Below are positions 48,420 to 52,883 of a stretch of 52,883 nucleotides of DNA, one piece after another; position 1 is the first letter of the stretch, and each line of letters begins with the position of its first letter. The position numbers and the translations under genes were made by a program. The notes beneath the pieces are model-generated. The model had not been told where the DNA came from and searched no databases. It worked only from the letters and a program-made list of their open reading frames with translations. Origin of the DNA: Kitasatospora indigofera (GTDB lineage Bacteria > Actinomycetota > Actinomycetes > Streptomycetales > Streptomycetaceae); NCBI RefSeq assembly GCF_014655955.1, contig NZ_BNBO01000060.1:1-52883 (forward strand), in the 5' to 3' direction.

Positions 48420-49468
48420 CCGAACCCCAGCCCCCGCGACGCGGTTCGCAGGCCACCCGCGTGACGATCCTGCTGGTCGCCGTGCTGGCGCTCGGCTCGA
48501 TCGGCGCCGGCGCGGTGTTCGTCGCGGCCGACCGCTCGGCCCGCCGCGACCAGGCGCAGCCCGGCGGCCCGTCCGTCGCCCCCGGCGCGGTCCGGCTCGA
48601 CGCCCCCGCGGCGGGACGGCAGCTGGTCTTCCGCAACATGGCCTGGGGGCCGCACCACGACGAGGTGGTCAGCGTCCCCGCGGACCACCCCGACGGCGTG
48701 CGGACCGCCTCCGGCCTGCAGTGCCTGCGCTTCCACGCGGCGGCCGGCACCGGCGTCTGCCTGCAGGCCGAGCGCGGCGCGTTGCAGGACACCTACCGGG
48801 CGGTGGTGCTGGACGACCGGCTGCACGAGCTGCGGCACTTCCCGGTGGCCGGCATCCCGACCCGGGCCCGGGTCTCGCCCTCAGGCCGTCTCGCCGCCTG
48901 GACGGTCTTCGTCAGCGGGGACTCCTACGCCGGTACCGACTTCTCGACCCGGACCTCGATCGTCGACACCCGCGACTGGAACCTCCAGGACAACCTGGAG
49001 ACCTTCGCGGTGATCAAGGACGGGCACCCCTACCAGGCGCACGACGTCAACATCTGGGGCGTCACCTTCGCCGACGACGGCACCTTCTACGCCACCCTGG
49101 CGACCGCCGGGCAGACCTACCTGGTCCGCGGTGACCTGGCCGCCCGTACCCTCACCACCCTGCACCAGAACGTCGAGTGCCCGTCCCTGTCGCCCGACGG
49201 CACCAGGATCGCCTACAAGAAGCGGGTGGCCGGCGCCGACGCCGACGCGCCCTGGCGGCTGTACGTCCTGGACCTGGCCACTATGACGGAGACCGCGACC
49301 GCCGAGCAGCGCAGCATCGACGACCAGGCGGTCTGGTCGGACCGCTCCACCCTGGTCTACGCCCTGCCCGGCGACTTCGGCGCCGATCTGTGGACCGTCC
49401 CGGCCGACGGCGGCGGTACGGCCACCCGGCTGCTGGACGCGGCGGTGGCGCCGGCCTTCCTGGGCTGA
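48416..49468 (+). CDS. Membrane-anchored TolB-like beta-propeller protein
   Basis: The 350-residue protein has a short cytoplasmic N-terminus, one membrane helix (TRVTILLVAVLALGSIGAGAVFVAA, about 14-38) and an extracellular part with WD40/PD40-type repeats. Visible propeller strands include RARVSPSGRLAAWTVFVSGD, VTFADDGTFYATLA, SLSPDGTRIAYKKRV and DDQAVWSDRSTLVYALP. The start overlaps the MFS stop by 4 bp (GTGA). A role in presenting or sensing substrates for the phosphatase and MFS pair is an inference. Confidence 0.85.
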   Translation: MTEPQPPRRGSQATRVTILLVAVLALGSIGAGAVFVAADRSARRDQAQPGGPSVAPGAVRLDAPAAGRQLVFRNMAWGPHHDEVVSVPADHPDGVRTASGLQCLRFHAAAGTGVCLQAERGALQDTYRAVVLDDRLHELRHFPVAGIPTRARVSPSGRLAAWTVFVSGDSYAGTDFSTRTSIVDTRDWNLQDNLETFAVIKDGHPYQAHDVNIWGVTFADDGTFYATLATAGQTYLVRGDLAARTLTTLHQNVECPSLSPDGTRIAYKKRVAGADADAPWRLYVLDLATMTETATAEQRSIDDQAVWSDRSTLVYALPGDFGADLWTVPADGGGTATRLLDAAVAPAFLG

Positions 49469-49565
49469 GGCCGGCCGGTGGTGTTGCCCGCCTGGCGGCC
49501 GCCCGTCCACCTGACTGCCCGTCCACCTGACTGCTCGTCCGCCTGGCCGCCCGTCCGACCGTCGG

Positions 49566-49590
49566 CCAGGCCAGGCCAGGCCAGGCCAGG
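49566..49590. repeat. CCAGG tandem repeat, five copies
   Basis: CCAGG occurs five times in direct succession, followed by ACGGG twice. It lies in the gap between the beta-propeller gene and the NUDIX gene, near a run of imperfect GTCCACCTGACTGCCC units (49504-49540). Confidence 0.8.
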
Positions 49591-49619
49591 ACGGGACGGG
49601 AGCCGGGCCGGCCGGCGGC

Positions 49620-50078
49620 TCAAGGAGCGACGGCGCCGTGCTCCAGGTGGTCCGTCCGGCCCGCCGCCCTGGCCACGACGGCGGCCCGGACCCGCCGGGC
49701 CAGCCGTGCCGGCAGCAACGCGTCCAGCCGGGCCGGCGGGTGGAAGGCGGCCTCGGCGATCTCCACACCGTCCGGCGCCAGCCGCTCCCGCCACTCCCGG
49801 TCGGGCACGCCGCCGTCGAAGAGGAAGAGCACCCGGTCCTCCGGTCCCATCGGCGCCCAGTCCACCACCAGCAGCGGTCCGAGCCGGGCCGGCACCCCGA
49901 GCTCCTCCGCCACCTCCCGCACCGCGGCCGCCGTGGGCGCCTCCCCGGGCAGCACGTGCCCGCCCGGCACCTCCCAGCCGTCCTTGTAGGTCGGCTTCAC
50001 CAGCAGGACCCGGCCTTCCGGGTCGAAGAACAGCACCCCGGCGGCGAGCAGCGCCCGGGCGACCGGCTCCCCGGTCAC
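49620..50078 (-). CDS. NUDIX hydrolase
   Basis: The 152-residue protein has a NUDIX box: GGHVLPGEAPTAAAVREVAEELGV, where the consensus is GX5EX7REUXEEXGU. REVAEELG gives the metal-binding glutamates. GVLFFDPEGRVLLVKPTYKDGWEVPGG is the first strand. Such enzymes split nucleoside diphosphates linked to another moiety. GTG at 50078 overlaps the OsmC gene stop (50075) by 4 bp. This start matches where homology begins; a longer frame is a shadow of the OsmC gene. Substrate unknown. Confidence 0.9.
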   Translation of the reverse strand: MTGEPVARALLAAGVLFFDPEGRVLLVKPTYKDGWEVPGGHVLPGEAPTAAAVREVAEELGVPARLGPLLVVDWAPMGPEDRVLFLFDGGVPDREWRERLAPDGVEIAEAAFHPPARLDALLPARLARRVRAAVVARAAGRTDHLEHGAVAP

Positions 50079-50620
50079 CCGGCGACCGCCTCGGGCCCGG
50101 CCTCGGCCTTGACCTCGGGCCCGACCTGTCGCTCGGCCTCGGGTCCGAGCACGGGCCCGACCTCGACCACGGGTTCGTGCCGGACCGGGAAGTTCACCGA
50201 GTTGGCGATGAAGCAGGCCCGGTGCGCGTCCGCGTGCAGGGCCAGCGCCCGGTCCACCATCCCGGCGGCCGCGACCCGTACCCTCGGCCGCAGCACCGCC
50301 TCGGTGAAGTGCCCGTCGGCCGCGGTCTCGGCCATCGTCCCCACGGCCCGGTCGACGTACCCCGTCACCACCACCCCGGACACCGAGCACAGGTGCAGGT
50401 ACCACAGCAGATGGCACTGCGAGAGCGACGCCAGCAGCATCTGCTCCGGGTTCCACCGGGTGGGGTCGCCCCGGAACGACGGGTCCGAACTGCCGGGGAT
50501 CACCGGCCGGCCCTCGGACGCCACCTCGTGCGAACGCTCGTACGCGCGGTAGTCGCTGGTGCCCGTCCCCCGGTCGCCGGTCCAGGTCACCTCGGTGTCG
50601 TACGTGTGCAGCCTGTCCAT
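50075..50620 (-). CDS. OsmC family peroxide-stress protein
   Basis: OsmC/Ohr proteins reduce organic or other peroxides with two cysteines. The 181-residue protein has the OsmC fold pattern WTGDRGTGTSDYRAY, GSSDPSFRGDPTRWNPEQML, the first cysteine region LASLSQCHLLWYLHLC and the second in HRACFIANSVNFPV. The last 30 residues (GPEAERQVGPEVKAEAGPE) are a repeat tail built from short duplicated DNA. ATG at 50620 begins MDRLHTYDTEVTW. It overlaps the NUDIX gene by 4 bp, so the two are co-translated. Confidence 0.9.
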   Translation of the reverse strand: MDRLHTYDTEVTWTGDRGTGTSDYRAYERSHEVASEGRPVIPGSSDPSFRGDPTRWNPEQMLLASLSQCHLLWYLHLCSVSGVVVTGYVDRAVGTMAETAADGHFTEAVLRPRVRVAAAGMVDRALALHADAHRACFIANSVNFPVRHEPVVEVGPVLGPEAERQVGPEVKAEAGPEAVAG

Positions 50621-50687
50621 CGTCGGCCCCCTTTGCCGCCGGAATCGCCACCGGAAGCCTATCGGCCGGGCCGGCCGGGGCCGGGGC

Positions 50688-52025
50688 TCAGGCGAGCAGC
50701 TCGCGGGCGATCCGCAGGCGCAGCGGAGCCAGCTCCGCCTCGATCGCGGCGGCCTCCTCCGGGGTGACGACCAGGGCCGGCGCCGGGACGGGCCGGTGGC
50801 CGAGCATCCTGATCCGCAGGTGGGTCGGCGGATGCGTGCTGTCGACGCTGCTCAACTCCCGTACGGACAGCCGGAGCAGGCGCTCCGTCTCCTGCGGCGG
50901 CACCGAGGCCAGCTCGGCGGTGAACGCACCCCAGAACCCGGCGACCCCGACCGAGAGGCCGGACTGCCGCACCCCGGACAGGCTGCGCAGTCGCGACTGC
51001 ACCGTCGAGGCGCTGCCGGCGAGCAGCAGCGTCCGCAGCAGCCCCTCGGCCTCGGACGTGGAGGCGAGCCGGGCGGCGATCGCGTCGGCGCGGTACTCGG
51101 CGCCCTGGCCGGACCGGGTGGTGAGCCGCTCCAGCAGGCCGAGCAGCAGCCCGACCAGCCAGTTGACGCATCCCATCGCCAGGCCGGCGAGTCGCTGCCC
51201 CAGATCGGCGATCTCCGTGACCGAGTTCGTCATCGAGCCGTCGCGGTCGTCGTAGCGCACCGGCTGGGTGATGTACCACCACTCGGACAGGGTGCTGATC
51301 GCGGATCCGAGCCACCGCCCGCTGCGGTGGTCGCCGTTGACGTCGTGGCCGAGTTCATGGCCGAGCAGGGCGAGGCGCTGCCCCGGGCCGAGCGGCTCCC
51401 AGAGGGGCAGGCCGAGGGTGAGGACGCTGCGCCGGCGCAGGCCGACCCGTGCGAAGGAGGCGTTGAACTCGTCGGTCACCCGGATCACGTCCACCGGCCG
51501 GGTGCCCACGGCGGCCGCCACCCGGTCGACCAGCGCGTACAGCGCGGGCGCGGCCGCCCGGCGGAGCACGCCGCTGTCCTCCGGGACCTTGCCGGACCGG
51601 GGACGCAGGACGAAGGCGAGGGCCAGGCCGAGCCAGCCCACCACCCGGAGCGGCCAGCTGTCGGCGAACTGCAGCGCCACCGAGCCGGCCAGCAGACCCA
51701 CCGTCACCAGGTGCACGAACCCGGCCAGCGCCATCGCGCCGATCCAGGTCCGGTCCTCCCGTGCCCCGGCGCCCGCGGCCACCGCGTCGTACACCTGCTC
51801 GGCCCGCAGCCGGGCCAGGGCCAGCCGGTCGGCCTGCGCCTCCCACCGGCGCTCCGCCGCCCGCCGCTGCCGCGCGGTCAGGTCGGCGGCGGGGGCCTCC
51901 ACCGGCAACAGGTTCCACTCGCAGTCCGGGCACCAGGTCGGGTACCGCTCGTGGGTGACGAGCCCGGCGGCGCAGGCCGGACAGACGGAGGACTTCGGGG
52001 GAGCGGGGGCGTGGCTGGTGGGCAT
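50688..52025 (-). CDS. M48 family zinc metalloprotease with N-terminal zinc ribbon
   Basis: The 445-residue protein begins with a zinc-ribbon pair, CPAC (15-18) and CPDC (32-35). Hydrophobic segments follow near 95-140 and 275-300. The M48 motif HELGHD (about 222-227) is followed by GAEYRADAIAARLAS with the third zinc ligand (E). M48 enzymes such as HtpX degrade misfolded membrane proteins. ATG at 52025 has no clear ribosome-binding site. It is separate from the OsmC gene (67 bp gap). The zinc ribbon may bind protein or nucleic acid. Confidence 0.9.
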   Translation of the reverse strand: MPTSHAPAPPKSSVCPACAAGLVTHERYPTWCPDCEWNLLPVEAPAADLTARQRRAAERRWEAQADRLALARLRAEQVYDAVAAGAGAREDRTWIGAMALAGFVHLVTVGLLAGSVALQFADSWPLRVVGWLGLALAFVLRPRSGKVPEDSGVLRRAAAPALYALVDRVAAAVGTRPVDVIRVTDEFNASFARVGLRRRSVLTLGLPLWEPLGPGQRLALLGHELGHDVNGDHRSGRWLGSAISTLSEWWYITQPVRYDDRDGSMTNSVTEIADLGQRLAGLAMGCVNWLVGLLLGLLERLTTRSGQGAEYRADAIAARLASTSEAEGLLRTLLLAGSASTVQSRLRSLSGVRQSGLSVGVAGFWGAFTAELASVPPQETERLLRLSVRELSSVDSTHPPTHLRIRMLGHRPVPAPALVVTPEEAAAIEAELAPLRLRIARELLA

Positions 52026-52162
52026 GACCGCTGATCATGCCAGGTGGGAGCGGGGTTGTCTGCGGTGATTCGCCGGGCCGGCGCCCGCCGTGGTCAGGGC
52101 CCCGGACGCCGGCCGGCCGGGCCCCGGGGCCAAGGACCGGGGGCCCGCGCGCCCCAACCGGC

Positions 52163-52762
52163 TCAACCCTCCGGCGGCGGCCAGGGGAAGGCCTCCACCG
52201 GGTCGGCGCCGGGCCACCACTGCGTACCGGTGAGGGTGGCGGTCAGGCGGCCGTCCGTGAGGGCCACGCCCACGTCCGCGCCGGCCGCCGCCCCGTCGGC
52301 GAAGGCGGCGGGCGCCGTGTGGTCGAGGAGGAGGACGAAGTGCTGGGTGAAGGGCGTCCAGGGCTCCCCGTGCGGTTCGCCGTCCGCGTCGAGCTGGAGG
52401 TTGGAGTTCCACGCCGCCTGGCAGAGCACCGAGACGAACAGCCCCAGGAACTCGGCGCCGAGCAGTCCGTCGGCATGGTCGACGACGATCGCGACGTCCC
52501 TGGTGGCGCCGCCGTGGCCGTGCCAGTCGTGCAGGCAGTCCACCAGCGCGTCCCAGTTGCGGCCGAAGTAGCCCGGGAAGCCGAGTTCCCGGGCGAAGGC
52601 GTCGAACAGCGAGGCGGGTCGCAGCAGGTCCCGGCCGTCCAGCCGCAGGACGCGGCCGCCCCGGGCCCGGAGAGCGGCCGCCGCGGCAGTCGGCCACGGG
52701 TCGTCGGCGGTGGTGAAGACGACCCAGGGGGACCGCCGCTCGGTGAGGGTGGGGCTGTTCAT
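52163..52762 (-). CDS. Barstar-like (ribonuclease inhibitor) family protein
   Basis: The 199-residue protein has the barstar-family pattern: LRLDGRDLLRPASLFDAFARELGFPGYFGRNWDALVDCLHDW (in part FPGYFGRNWDALVDCL), followed by DVAIVVDHADGLLG. Barstar binds and blocks barnase-type RNases. The C-terminal 90 residues are an added acidic/Trp region (FTQHFVLLLDHTAPAAF). ATG at 52762 is preferred to an earlier frame start because homology begins there. No barnase-type gene is near; it may act as a general binding domain or as an immunity protein for a toxin elsewhere. Confidence 0.85.
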   Translation of the reverse strand: MNSPTLTERRSPWVVFTTADDPWPTAAAAALRARGGRVLRLDGRDLLRPASLFDAFARELGFPGYFGRNWDALVDCLHDWHGHGGATRDVAIVVDHADGLLGAEFLGLFVSVLCQAAWNSNLQLDADGEPHGEPWTPFTQHFVLLLDHTAPAAFADGAAAGADVGVALTDGRLTATLTGTQWWPGADPVEAFPWPPPEG

Positions 52763-52810
52763 GCCGGGGATCCTCGCACGGCCGCCCGGGCCCGGGCAGC
52801 CGGATTTCCC

Positions 52811-52883
52811 CAGGCCTAGGCCGTGTCTGACAATTCCCGCCGGGCGCGCGACGCCGGGCATCCGCCCCCAGCCTTCGGCCGGG
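52811..52883. other. End-of-window sequence resembling a dispersed intergenic or IS-end element
   Basis: The last bases start CCTAGGCCGTGTCTGACAA and continue into a GC-rich stretch. The start looks like the termini of streptomycete IS5-type elements, or like a repeated intergenic element, judged from memory. No transposase is visible because the window ends. It is upstream of the barstar gene on its 5' side. Confidence 0.25.

Noticed and set aside
1..52883. Long antisense and alternate-frame ORFs throughout
   Set aside because: In very GC-rich DNA the opposite strand and other frames stay open by chance. They show Arg/Gly/Pro/Ala-rich products without family motifs.
1..52883. tRNA or rRNA genes
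   Set aside because: No cloverleaf with a GTTCRA-type T-loop or rRNA-like sequence was seen by eye. A tRNAscan-type search would be decisive.

Overview
This window is very GC-rich chromosomal DNA from an actinomycete, almost certainly a member of the Streptomycetaceae (Streptomyces, Kitasatospora or a close relative). Pointers are a SsgA-like sporulation/division protein, a DUF397 protein, a type II glutamine synthetase behind an apparent GlnR box, an LAxTG sortase substrate, many GTG starts, and frequent 4-bp start/stop overlaps. No tRNA, rRNA, CRISPR array, phage gene or intact insertion sequence was seen. About 38 genes are supported; the first is only a 12-codon tail.

Layout. 1-7.4 kb: end of an unknown gene, release factor 3 (prfC), a tandem TerD protein, a membrane-anchored Pro-rich protein, a SsgA-like protein and a GAF-domain regulator. 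7.6-11.4 kb: BlaR1-like M56 peptidase and BlaI repressor with two perfect palindromes, DedA and PAP2 membrane proteins, and a PNPOx-like flavoprotein. 11.6-13.5 kb: FAD-dependent amine oxidase plus phosphonatase-like HAD hydrolase. 13.7-17.1 kb: DUF397, a MarR-ABC export operon and a hypothetical protein. 17.1-20.5 kb: phosphocholine-type phospholipase C and an EEP-family protein. 20.9-24 kb: a reductase/hydrolase fusion and a TetR regulator with five operator-like repeats. 24.3-32.5 kb: SMR pump, HAD hydrolase, a four-gene ABC importer of the 2-aminoethylphosphonate type, a GntR regulator, and a large fused oxygenase. 32.7-39.3 kb: MFS pump, AAA/DUF234 ATPase, class V aminotransferase, amidohydrolase, uracil-DNA glycosylase. 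39.5-43.4 kb: LAxTG surface protein, GlnII, a small leader peptide and an SsuD-like monooxygenase. 43.5-52.8 kb: HAD-like protein, two cobalamin genes, a secreted phosphatase/MFS/beta-propeller operon, NUDIX, OsmC, M48 peptidase and a barstar-like protein.

Main discovery. The gene at 30921-32549 fuses two complete oxygenases. The first half is a TmpA-type 2-oxoglutarate dioxygenase: its zinc ligands C12/C14/C17/H56 match gamma-butyrobetaine hydroxylase spacing, and H174/D176/H315 are the iron ligands. The second half is a PhnZ/TmpB-type HD di-iron oxygenase keeping Y373, E376, H383, H407, D408, H437, H460, K464 and D517. One polypeptide could therefore hydroxylate an aminoalkylphosphonate and then cleave its C-P bond. 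A 16-bp palindrome, (A/T)GTTG-N6-CAACT, occurs four times in the window by eye: before this gene, before the ABC importer, before the FAD oxidase/phosphonatase-like pair, and before the phospholipase C operon. Two of these promoters also carry PHO-box-like 11-bp direct repeats. I infer a phosphorus-scavenging regulon, probably GntR-repressed and PhoP-activated, for phosphonates and choline-type headgroups. It is spread over 21 kb and interrupted by unrelated genes.
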